NCBI GenBank assembly: GCA_030526045.1
Contig: JAUNDN010000023.1
Coordinates: 1 to 39,769, forward strand
Direction of reading: 5' to 3'
DNA from: Bacillota bacterium
GTDB lineage: Bacteria > Bacillota > Clostridia > Lachnospirales > Lachnospiraceae
DNA: 39,769 nucleotides
Both the position numbers and the translations under genes were made by a program. The notes below the pieces were generated by a model that ran no database searches, was not told where the DNA came from, and saw nothing but the letters and a program-made list of their open reading frames with translations. Of the stretch, positions 32,927 to 39,769 are shown piece by piece. Numbering within the stretch: the first letter of the stretch is position 1; each line of letters starts with the position of its first letter.

Positions 32927-34090
32927 TTACTTAACTACACGTACGCGGAACACACCGTCAATGGACTGCAGCTTCTTGATGATTTCCTCATCAGCCGGCT
33001 TCTCAATATCCATCATGGTATAAGCCACTTCACCTCTTGATTTGTTCATCATATCAGTGATATTGATGCCCTCATCACCGAAGCAGGCCGTAAACTTGGT
33101 AATCATGTTTGCAATATTTTTATGGAAGATTGCAACACGTCCTTCCTGCGTACAGACACCCATATCGCAATTCGGATAATTTACGCTGTTGATGATGTTA
33201 CCGTTCTTTAAATAATTTGTCATTTCCTTTACAGCCATCTTGGCACAATTGTCTTCAGATTCCTCCGTGGAAGCACCAAGATGAGGAATGACGATACAGC
33301 CCTCTTTTCCTGCAGTCGTTGGGTTCGGGAAATCGGTTACATACTTGCGGATCTTTCCTGCTTTGATACCATCAAGTACATCCGTTTCATTTGCGAGCAG
33401 ATCTCTTGCAAAGTTCAGAAGGATTACACCGTCCTTCATCTTTGCAATTGCTTCTTTATCAATCATTCCCTTAGTAGAGTCAAGTAAAGGTACATGAATT
33501 GTAATGATGTCACAATTCTCATAAATGTCCTCAACATTAAGAACATGCTTTACATCACGACTTAAATTCCATGCTGCATCTACAGATACATATGGGTCAT
33601 AGCCATATACTTCCATTCCCATATGCTTAGCTACATTGGCAACCTTGACGCCGATGGCACCGAGTCCAATGATACCGAGCTTTTTATCCTGAATCTCCGT
33701 TCCGGCAAAGCGCTTTTTCTCCTTCTCTGCTGCTTTTGCAATATTCTCATCATCCTTTGCGGACTCTACCCAGTTGATACCACCTACGATATCTCTTGAG
33801 GCAAGGAGCATACCTGCGATCACCAGTTCCTTTACACCGTTTGCATTTGCACCGGGTGTATTAAATACAACAATTCCCTTTTCCGCACATTTATCCAGAG
33901 GAATATTATTAACTCCGGCACCGGCTCTTGCAACTGCAAGAAGGTTATCGGAAAGCTCCATGTCATGCATAGCCGCACTTCTTACCAGAATTCCCTGTGC
34001 TGCATTCACATCCTCTGTCTTTACAAATTCGTCTGTAAATTTATCGAGTCCCACCTGTGCAATGGGATTCAGGCAATGATACTGAAACAT
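32927..34090 (-). CDS. serA: D-3-phosphoglycerate dehydrogenase (short form with ACT domain)
   Basis: SerA oxidises 3-phosphoglycerate to phosphohydroxypyruvate, the entry to serine. The 387-residue protein has an N-terminal substrate domain with GAGVNNI and NTPGANANGV, the NAD motif GLGAIGVKVANVAKHMGM, the Arg in LLNFARD and the catalytic His in IPHLGAST. The last 75 residues form an ACT-like domain (KNIANMITKFTACFGDEGINITDM) that may bind serine. The usual LDVFexEP segment near the active-site acid reads TDFPNPTT, a variation seen in this short group. AAGGAG lies before ATG at 34090. It follows serC by 25 bases; the serB phosphatase is not here. Its transcript would run into the palindrome. 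Confidence 0.94.
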   Translation of the reverse strand: MFQYHCLNPIAQVGLDKFTDEFVKTEDVNAAQGILVRSAAMHDMELSDNLLAVARAGAGVNNIPLDKCAEKGIVVFNTPGANANGVKELVIAGMLLASRDIVGGINWVESAKDDENIAKAAEKEKKRFAGTEIQDKKLGIIGLGAIGVKVANVAKHMGMEVYGYDPYVSVDAAWNLSRDVKHVLNVEDIYENCDIITIHVPLLDSTKGMIDKEAIAKMKDGVILLNFARDLLANETDVLDGIKAGKIRKYVTDFPNPTTAGKEGCIVIPHLGASTEESEDNCAKMAVKEMTNYLKNGNIINSVNYPNCDMGVCTQEGRVAIFHKNIANMITKFTACFGDEGINITDMMNKSRGEVAYTMMDIEKPADEEIIKKLQSIDGVFRVRVVK

Positions 34091-34115
34091 TTCTTTTTCT
34101 CCTTAACATCCTCAA

Positions 34116-35198
34116 TTATGCGTTATTTTTTTCAAACTCTCTCATGAAGGCAACCAGCTTTTCAACACCCTCGATCGGCATTGCATTGTAGATGCTTGCA
34201 CGCATACCGCCGACACTTCTGTGGCCTTTTAAGTTTTCAAAGCCTGCTTCCTTTGCTTCCTTAACAAATTTAGCATCAAGTTCTTCACTTCCTGTTACGA
34301 AAGGAACATTCATTAAGGAACGATCTTCTTTTCTTACAGTTCCCTTAAAGAGCTGACTCTCATCAAGGAAATCATAAAGGATCTTAGCCTTCTTCTCGTT
34401 ATATTCTTTCATTGCAGCAAGACCGCCTTGTTTCTTTAACCACTTAAACACCTTGCCGCAAATATAAATTCCGTATGCCGGAGGGGTATTGTAAAGTGAC
34501 TCTGCATCAGCATGAATCTTATATTTGAGCATAGTGGGAGTTCCCGGCAGAGTATCCTCTGTGATCAGATCTTCTCTGATAATCACAATCACTACGCCGG
34601 CAGGTCCTATATTCTTTTGAACACCGCCGTAAATCACACCGTATTTGCTTACATCAACAGGTTCTGAAAGGAAGCATGAGGAAACATCTGCCACCAGCGT
34701 ATGCCCCTTGGTATTAGGCAACTCCTTAAACTTTGTTCCGTAAATGGTATTATTTTCACAGATATACACATAATCCGCATCCTCAGGAATGGGAAGGTCA
34801 GAGCAGTCCGGGATATAAGAGAATGTCTTATCTGCTGAGGAAGCAACTTCAACTGCCTCACCGTAAATTTGGGCTTCCTGATAAGCCTTCTTAGCCCACT
34901 GACCGGTCACAATATAAGCTGCTTTTTTGTTCTTCATCAGATTCATGGGAATCATTGCAAACTGCTGGCTTGCTCCTCCCTGCAGGAACAGCACCTTATA
35001 ATTGTCAGGGATATTCATAAGCTCCCTTAAGTCAGCTTCTGCCTCCTTGATAATGGTATCATACACCTTAGATCTGTGGCTCATCTCCATAACAGACATG
35101 CCCGATCCCTTGTAATCCATCATCTCATCTGCAGCTTCTTTTAAGACTTCTTCAGGTAAAACTGCCGGACCTGCTGAAAAGTTATACACTCTGGACAC
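34116..35198 (-). CDS. serC: Phosphoserine aminotransferase
   Basis: SerC makes phosphoserine from phosphohydroxypyruvate and glutamate with pyridoxal phosphate. The 360-residue protein begins VYNFSAGPAVLPEEVL, typical of the family, and has MEMSHRSKVY, FLQGGASQQFAM and the PLP-lysine segment YGGVQKNIGPAG. HRSVGGMRASIYNAM lies near the end. The start is GTG at 35198, preceded by AGGAGG. It is the first gene of serC-serA with a strong promoter at 35251-35279. The terminator of the upstream L,D-transpeptidase gene is not evident, so some read-through is possible. Confidence 0.96.
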   Translation of the reverse strand: MSRVYNFSAGPAVLPEEVLKEAADEMMDYKGSGMSVMEMSHRSKVYDTIIKEAEADLRELMNIPDNYKVLFLQGGASQQFAMIPMNLMKNKKAAYIVTGQWAKKAYQEAQIYGEAVEVASSADKTFSYIPDCSDLPIPEDADYVYICENNTIYGTKFKELPNTKGHTLVADVSSCFLSEPVDVSKYGVIYGGVQKNIGPAGVVIVIIREDLITEDTLPGTPTMLKYKIHADAESLYNTPPAYGIYICGKVFKWLKKQGGLAAMKEYNEKKAKILYDFLDESQLFKGTVRKEDRSLMNVPFVTGSEELDAKFVKEAKEAGFENLKGHRSVGGMRASIYNAMPIEGVEKLVAFMREFEKNNA

Positions 35199-35250
35199 TT
35201 CTCTCTCCTCCTGTTAACGGTTTGTACCGAAATAAAAACATCTGGGAAAT

Positions 35251-35279
35251 ATTTTAAACGTATTTAGCGCTTTAGTCAA
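35251..35279 (-). promoter_or_regulatory. Promoter for serC-serA
   Basis: The minus strand has TTGACT (35274-35279), 17 bases, TAAAAT (35251-35256), five of six matches in both boxes. The start would fall near 35244, giving a leader of about 46 bases with a small CGGT-ACAA-ACCG hairpin. It has the same boxes and spacing as the ilvH2-ilvC promoter. The -35 lies just after the stop codon at 35285. Confidence 0.78.
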
Positions 35280-35284
35280 CTGCT

Positions 35285-36685
35285 TTAATAAAACATCACA
35301 CAAGGTGTACCGATCTCTACCATATCATAAAGCTTCGCTACCTCCTCAAGCGGTGTGTTAATGCATCCGTGGGAGCCATTGGTCTTATAGATTTCACCGC
35401 CATACTTATTTCTCCAGGATGCGTCATGAATGCCGATTGCCCCCTTTACCGGTATCCAGTACTTTACGGGGGAGGCATAGTCCTGACCGCGGAGTATCCT
35501 GTTCTTTTGCTTGTTATAGACATAATTTGTTCCTTCAGGCGTTCCTCTTCTCAAGGATGTATTTCCGGTTACCACCGGCGTTTCAATCTCCAGTTTACCT
35601 TCTACGTAATAGTAAAGCATCTGATTTGTCATGTCCACTTCGATGTAAGTGTCCCCGATATCATCCTTTCCCTGCACTAACGCCATCTGAGTATAGACCG
35701 GAATATGAGTTTCCTCCTTCCCTTCCAGAAAGGCTGTCAGCAAATACTCTTTCTCTGCTTTTCTGTCAATCTTATTTCCGTAAACTCCTCCTTCAACCGT
35801 AACTATTTCACCTCTGGTCGCATGGAACTGTCTTTTGCCGCCTACCGAGTCATACTCATCAGCCAGTTGGTCTACAAATTCGTATACCTTCTCCTTGTCC
35901 GTACACAGCTGTCCGTTTTCATCAAACAAAAAATTACCATTTTCATCTGTTTGTATCCAATCGCAGACTACTCCCGAATCTATCGGAACAAGCTCCTCAC
36001 CAAACTGATAGACAATTTTGCAGCTTTGATACTCCTTCAGTTTTTCCCACAATGCCAGTTCCTGTCTCATTTGCTCAGACAATTCAAGATCTTCATAACA
36101 TTCGGCATTCTCCAGATTCACTTCTGTTTCAAAAGCATCGAAGGCAGTCTTAATCAGGCTTCGCGTCTTTTCTTCATTAAGAACATGGACTCTTTCGTTA
36201 ATAAGCACGTAGCCTTCCTCACCTTTATCAATACGCACGGCACGATCCTCATCCCTCCTGCCATCGAAAAAAGGCATTGTGTCCAATGCTGCATTAAAGG
36301 CTGTCTCATCATAAGTAACTTCCGGTTCTACCTGTTTTTCTGTTGCATCTTGAATCAAGTTGTCGACCCATAAATAAGGATTTTGCTTTTGCAGATACAG
36401 TTCAAGCGTTCTTTCATAATTTACGTTAAGATTAACTTCCTCAGATAGAATTGTATAAGACTTACCATCACTGTCTGTAATGGTAAGTCCTTCATAATTC
36501 CACTGTTTTAAGAGTTCATCATTAACTTCATTGATACTCTTGCCGGTACAATAAACACCATTAATCCATGTGCCGTAACTGAAACCTTCGCTGTAGTAAA
36601 ACACCAGTCCCAGATACATTGCTATAACTGACAACAATATAATTGAAAGTCCGATGCCCGCTCCTATTAAAACACTCTTTTTCAT
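35285..36685 (-). CDS. L,D-transpeptidase with N-terminal membrane anchor (YkuD family)
   Basis: The 466-residue protein has one N-terminal membrane helix (about 5-32). A long extracytoplasmic region follows, with two repeats resembling the peptidoglycan-binding PG_binding_4 type (for example YTILSEEVNLNVNYERTLELYL). The C-terminal YkuD domain starts near IEVDMTNQMLYYYVEGKL. The catalytic motif is IGIHDASW followed by SHGCIN with Cys441. It would crosslink peptidoglycan between two meso-diaminopimelate residues, or act in a related wall reaction. The ATG at 36685 overlaps the TGA of ilvB (ATGA), and the upstream GGAAAAG inside the last ilvB codons is its likely ribosome site. It is thus translated from the ilvD-ilvB message, an unexpected partner. 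Confidence 0.92.
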   Translation of the reverse strand: MKKSVLIGAGIGLSIILLSVIAMYLGLVFYYSEGFSYGTWINGVYCTGKSINEVNDELLKQWNYEGLTITDSDGKSYTILSEEVNLNVNYERTLELYLQKQNPYLWVDNLIQDATEKQVEPEVTYDETAFNAALDTMPFFDGRRDEDRAVRIDKGEEGYVLINERVHVLNEEKTRSLIKTAFDAFETEVNLENAECYEDLELSEQMRQELALWEKLKEYQSCKIVYQFGEELVPIDSGVVCDWIQTDENGNFLFDENGQLCTDKEKVYEFVDQLADEYDSVGGKRQFHATRGEIVTVEGGVYGNKIDRKAEKEYLLTAFLEGKEETHIPVYTQMALVQGKDDIGDTYIEVDMTNQMLYYYVEGKLEIETPVVTGNTSLRRGTPEGTNYVYNKQKNRILRGQDYASPVKYWIPVKGAIGIHDASWRNKYGGEIYKTNGSHGCINTPLEEVAKLYDMVEIGTPCVMFY

Positions 36686-38361
36686 TTTTTCTTTTCCAAA
36701 TCCGTTGCATCAAATACTTCACTGATTGGTGCCCCCGCAGGAACCATAGGAAATACCTTATCATCCTCCGGAATCAGACATTCGATCAGTGCTGGTCTCT
36801 TCATCTCAATGGCACGCGTAATCGCATCTGCCACCTCTTCCTTCTTTGTTACGCGAATTGCTTCACAGCCAAGTCCTTTGGCAACCATGCAAAAATCAAC
36901 ACCGTCATTCAATACTGTCTGTGAATATCTCTTCTCATAGAAAAGAGTCTGCCACTGTCTTACCATTCCAAGAACATGATTGTTAATTACCACTTCAATA
37001 ATAGGAATATTATATCTTCCGGCTGTTGCAAGCTCATTCATATTCATACGGAAGCATCCGTCTCCCGCGATGTTAATGCAGATTTTATCCGGTCTTCCCA
37101 TTTTTGCTCCAATACAGGCACCAAGACCATATCCCATAGTTCCAAGGCCACCTGACGACAAGAAGGTTCTGGGCTCAGAATACTTATAGTACTGTGCTGC
37201 CCACATCTGATGCTGTCCAACATCTGTCGTGATCAAGGCTTTTCCTCCTGTAACCCTGTCAATCTCTTCCATTATATAAGGACAGGAAAGCACCTCATGA
37301 TCATAGTTAAGCGGATATTTTTCTTTTAATTCTTTTATATGTATGTTCCACTCTTTATGTTCCATTTGTGGCAATTCTTTATTAATTTTCTCAAGAACTT
37401 CTTTCAAATCTCCCACTACAGAAACCGAAGATCTGATATTTTTATTAATTTCCGCTGCATCAATATCAATATGAAGAATCTTTGCTCTTGAAGCAAACAT
37501 AGATGCATTACCGGTTACACGATCAGAAAATCTTGCGCCAAGTGCTACAAGAAGGTCACATTCACTGACCCCTAAATTGGATGCCTTGGTTCCATGCATG
37601 CCGATCATTCCTGTATAATAATCGTCATGCCCGTCCATGACACCCTTTCCCATAAGCGTATCACAGACCGGTGAATCCATCAACTTTGACAGTTCCCGAA
37701 CCTCCTTGAACGCTCCGGAAATTACTGCACCGCCTCCCACATATATAAACGGGCGTTTCGAGGCTTTAATCAGCTCTACCGCCTTTTCAATATCTTCCCT
37801 TGAATATTGGGAAACGGATTTTGCCGGAAGGGGAACCATTTTTTCATATTCGCACCGATTAGCGGTTACATCCTTGGTAATGTCCACAAGTACCGGACCG
37901 GGACGGCCTTCTCTTGCAATAGAAAATGCCTTTCTGATGGTTTCAGCGAGCTTTGTTACATCCTTTACAATATAACCATGCTTAGTGATCGGCATGGTGA
38001 CACCGGCAATATCTACTTCCTGAAAGGTATCCTTTCCAAGAAGCGGGAGAACCACATTACAGGTAATAGCTACCATAGGTACGGAATCCATATATGCAGT
38101 GGCAATACCGGTAACAAGATTGGTTGCTCCAGGGCCGCTGGTTGCCATACAAACACCCACCTTACCTGTAGCTCTTGCATATCCGTCCGCTGCATGGGCA
38201 GCTCCCTGTTCATGAGAAGTCAAAATATGGTTAATCCCATCTCCCCGCTGATATAAAGCATCATAGACATTCAGAATTGTACCGCCGGGATATCCGAAAA
38301 CTGTATCAACTCCCTGCTCCTTCAGACATTCTATTACAATTTCAGCACCTGTCAGCTGCAT
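36682..38361 (-). CDS. ilvB: Acetolactate synthase large subunit, second copy
   Basis: The 559-residue ThDP enzyme starts MQLTGAEIVIECLKEQGVDT. It has GYPGGTILNVYDAL, the catalytic Glu in TSHEQGAAHAADGYAR, TSGPGATNLVTG, FQEVDI, and the ThDP motif GDGCFRMNMNELAT to INNHVLGM. It ends PAGAPISEVFDATDLEKKK, a normal full-length C-terminus. AGGAGG precedes ATG at 38361. It lies 31 bases after ilvD and overlaps the L,D-transpeptidase gene by four bases. No small subunit is next to it, so it may use one of the two at 5443-6515. It is the more canonical anabolic copy of the two in the window. Confidence 0.95.
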   Translation of the reverse strand: MQLTGAEIVIECLKEQGVDTVFGYPGGTILNVYDALYQRGDGINHILTSHEQGAAHAADGYARATGKVGVCMATSGPGATNLVTGIATAYMDSVPMVAITCNVVLPLLGKDTFQEVDIAGVTMPITKHGYIVKDVTKLAETIRKAFSIAREGRPGPVLVDITKDVTANRCEYEKMVPLPAKSVSQYSREDIEKAVELIKASKRPFIYVGGGAVISGAFKEVRELSKLMDSPVCDTLMGKGVMDGHDDYYTGMIGMHGTKASNLGVSECDLLVALGARFSDRVTGNASMFASRAKILHIDIDAAEINKNIRSSVSVVGDLKEVLEKINKELPQMEHKEWNIHIKELKEKYPLNYDHEVLSCPYIMEEIDRVTGGKALITTDVGQHQMWAAQYYKYSEPRTFLSSGGLGTMGYGLGACIGAKMGRPDKICINIAGDGCFRMNMNELATAGRYNIPIIEVVINNHVLGMVRQWQTLFYEKRYSQTVLNDGVDFCMVAKGLGCEAIRVTKKEEVADAITRAIEMKRPALIECLIPEDDKVFPMVPAGAPISEVFDATDLEKKK

Positions 38362-38392
38362 TTCATTTTCCTCCTGTAAAGCCTCTTTTGTC

Positions 38393-39769
38393 TTAGTTTT
38401 TATGCGGAATCTCCAGAATAGCTCCTCTATTTCCGCTGGTTACCATCTCTGTGTATCTCGCCAGATAACCGGTTGTTATCTCAGGCTTTCTTGGTTGCCA
38501 TTTTTCTCTTCTTTTCGCCATTTCCTCGTCGGAAACTTTGATGTTCAAGGTATTTTCCGGAATATTGATACTAATGATGTCTCCTTCTTCCACTAAGGCA
38601 ATCGGTCCGCCTACTGCTGCTTCGGGAGAAACATGACCAATAGACGCGCCCCTGGATGCACCGGAGAATCGGCCGTCAGTAATCAGGGCAACACTGGACC
38701 CAAGTCCCATGCCGGCAATGGCTGATGTAGGATTCAACATCTCACGCATACCCGGTCCTCCTTTGGGACCTTCATAGCGGATTACCACAACATCACCAGT
38801 CACAATCTTTCCGCTCTTGATAGCTGCAATTGCATCCTCTTCGCAATCAAATACTCTTGCAGGACCTTCATGTACCATCATTTCCGGCACCACTGCAGAA
38901 CGCTTCACCACACCGGAATCCGGAGCAAGGTTTCCTTTGAGAACCGCAATACCGCCGGTTTCGGAATAAGGATTTTCCACGGGTCTTATTACTTCGGGAT
39001 TCTTATTGATTGCTCCTTCAATATTCTCGCCTACTGTTTTTCCGGTTACCGTAATAAGATCCAGATACAGCAGATCTTTCTTTTTCAGTTCGTTCATTAC
39101 CGCATAAACCCCGCCAGCCTCATTCAGATCCTCCATATAGGTAGGTCCTGCCGGGGCAAGATGGCAAAGATTCGGTGTTTTTGCAGACAGCTCATTTGCA
39201 ATATCCAGGTTCAAATCAACACCTGCTTCATGGGCAATTGCAGGAAGATGCAGCATGGAATTGGTCGAACAGCCGAGGGCCATATCAACCGTCAGTGCAT
39301 TTAAAAAGGCCTTTTCTGTCATAACATCTCTTGGTCTGATGTTCTTTTCCACCAGCTCCATAATCTTCATTCCTGCATGCTTTGCAAGACGAATCCTCTC
39401 GGAATAAACTGCAGGAATTGTTCCGTTTCCACGAAGTCCCATGCCTAGTGCTTCTGTCAAGCAGTTCATGGAATTTGCAGTATACATACCGGAGCAGGAG
39501 CCACAGGTAGGGCATACCTTCTCTTCAAACTCACACAGTTCTTCCATGCTCATTGAGCCTGCCGCAACGCTTCCAACAGCCTCAAACATTGAAGAAAGAC
39601 TCCTCTTTTGTCCATGTACATGTCCTGCCAGCATCGGCCCGCCTGAGACAAAAATAGTCGGAATATTTACTCTTGCAGCTGCCATCAGCAATCCCGGTAC
39701 ATTCTTATCACAGTTTGGGATACACACGAGACCATCAAATCCATGTGCCATTGCCATACATTCTGTAGA
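38393..39769 (-). CDS. ilvD: Dihydroxyacid dehydratase, N-terminus beyond the window
   Basis: IlvD dehydrates dihydroxy acids to the keto acids of valine and isoleucine using an iron-sulfur cluster. Only the last roughly 458 residues are here; the reading frame stays open to the right edge (STEC before [11 protein letters not shown]), so the gene is cut by the window and not damaged. Cluster-ligand motifs CDKNVPG and [21 protein letters not shown] are present. So are [29 protein letters not shown] and the C-terminal [19 protein letters not shown]. It ends 31 bases before ilvB in the same orientation and is upstream in the ilvD-ilvB-L,D-transpeptidase message. Confidence 0.96.
   Translation of the reverse strand, partial: STECMAMAHGFDGLVCIPNCDKNVPGLLMAAARVNIPTIFVSGGPMLAGHVHGQKRSLSSMFEAVGSVAAGSMSMEELCEFEEKVCPTCGSCSGMYTANSMNCLTEALGMGLRGNGTIPAVYSERIRLAKHAGMKIMELVEKNIRPRDVMTEKAFLNALTVDMALGCSTNSMLHLPAIAHEAGVDLNLDIANELSAKTPNLCHLAPAGPTYMEDLNEAGGVYAVMNELKKKDLLYLDLITVTGKTVGENIEGAINKNPEVIRPVENPYSETGGIAVLKGNLAPDSGVVKRSAVVPEMMVHEGPARVFDCEEDAIAAIKSGKIVTGDVVVIRYEGPKGGPGMREMLNPTSAIAGMGLGSSVALITDGRFSGASRGASIGHVSPEAAVGGPIALVEEGDIISINIPENTLNIKVSDEEMAKRREKWQPRKPEITTGYLARYTEMVTSGNRGAILEIPHKN

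Noticed and set aside
35705-36373. A 222-codon plus-strand reading frame
   Set aside because: It lies opposite the L,D-transpeptidase gene and its translation shows no domain or start signal.

Overview
The window looks like a chromosomal segment of a strictly anaerobic, low-to-mid GC Gram-positive bacterium of the Clostridia, most likely a Lachnospiraceae-type gut organism. The reasons are strong AGGAGG ribosome binding sites before nearly every gene, frequent GTG/TTG starts, cobalamin-dependent MetH without a reactivation domain, the GGGtGRT/NifU-like pair, DUF5722 and BMP-type lipoproteins, and an alpha-helical tail on GlgB. I see no CRISPR array, phage, insertion sequence or rRNA. Species cannot be named from the sequence alone.

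Layout. (1) 26-11108, all on the minus strand: metH, a coupled small membrane protein, acetolactate synthase (ilvB, then two tandem ACT-domain small subunits), ilvC, a terminator, an L-asparaginase, leuC, leuD and a membrane-anchored foldase-like protein. (2) 11302-16391: a small lipoprotein (+), a three-gene set of small membrane proteins (-), then a two-gene lipoprotein operon (+; BMP-like receptor and DUF5722 glycosidase-like protein), closed by a bidirectional terminator. (3) 16474-24174 (-): a c-di-GMP phosphodiesterase-like protein, a DUF234 ATPase, topoisomerase III, a hexapeptide-repeat protein, then the NifU-like/GGGtGRT pair. (4) 24250-28598: argH-asd (-), an ABC ATPase/permease pair (+), tRNA-Thr(CGU) (-). 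(5) 28677-32453: glgB-mscS (-) and a divergent small protein (+). (6) A 468-bp imperfect palindrome fills the gap between convergent genes. (7) 32927-39769 (-): serC-serA, and ilvD-ilvB-L,D-transpeptidase; ilvD runs off the right edge.

Taken together the window is dominated by amino-acid biosynthesis. It covers the branched-chain route (two large and two small acetolactate synthase subunits, KARI, dihydroxyacid dehydratase, isopropylmalate isomerase), serine (SerA, SerC), methionine (MetH), the aspartate branch point (Asd), arginine (ArgH) and asparagine breakdown. Several good sigma-A-type promoters can be read, notably TTGACT-17-TAAAAT before ilvH2-ilvC and before serC-serA, and overlapping divergent promoters between glgB and the small protein.

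The most unusual structure is the long palindrome at 32455-32922. The most interesting poorly understood protein system is the GGGtGRT/NifU-like pair. No entirely new multi-gene system can be claimed from sequence alone.
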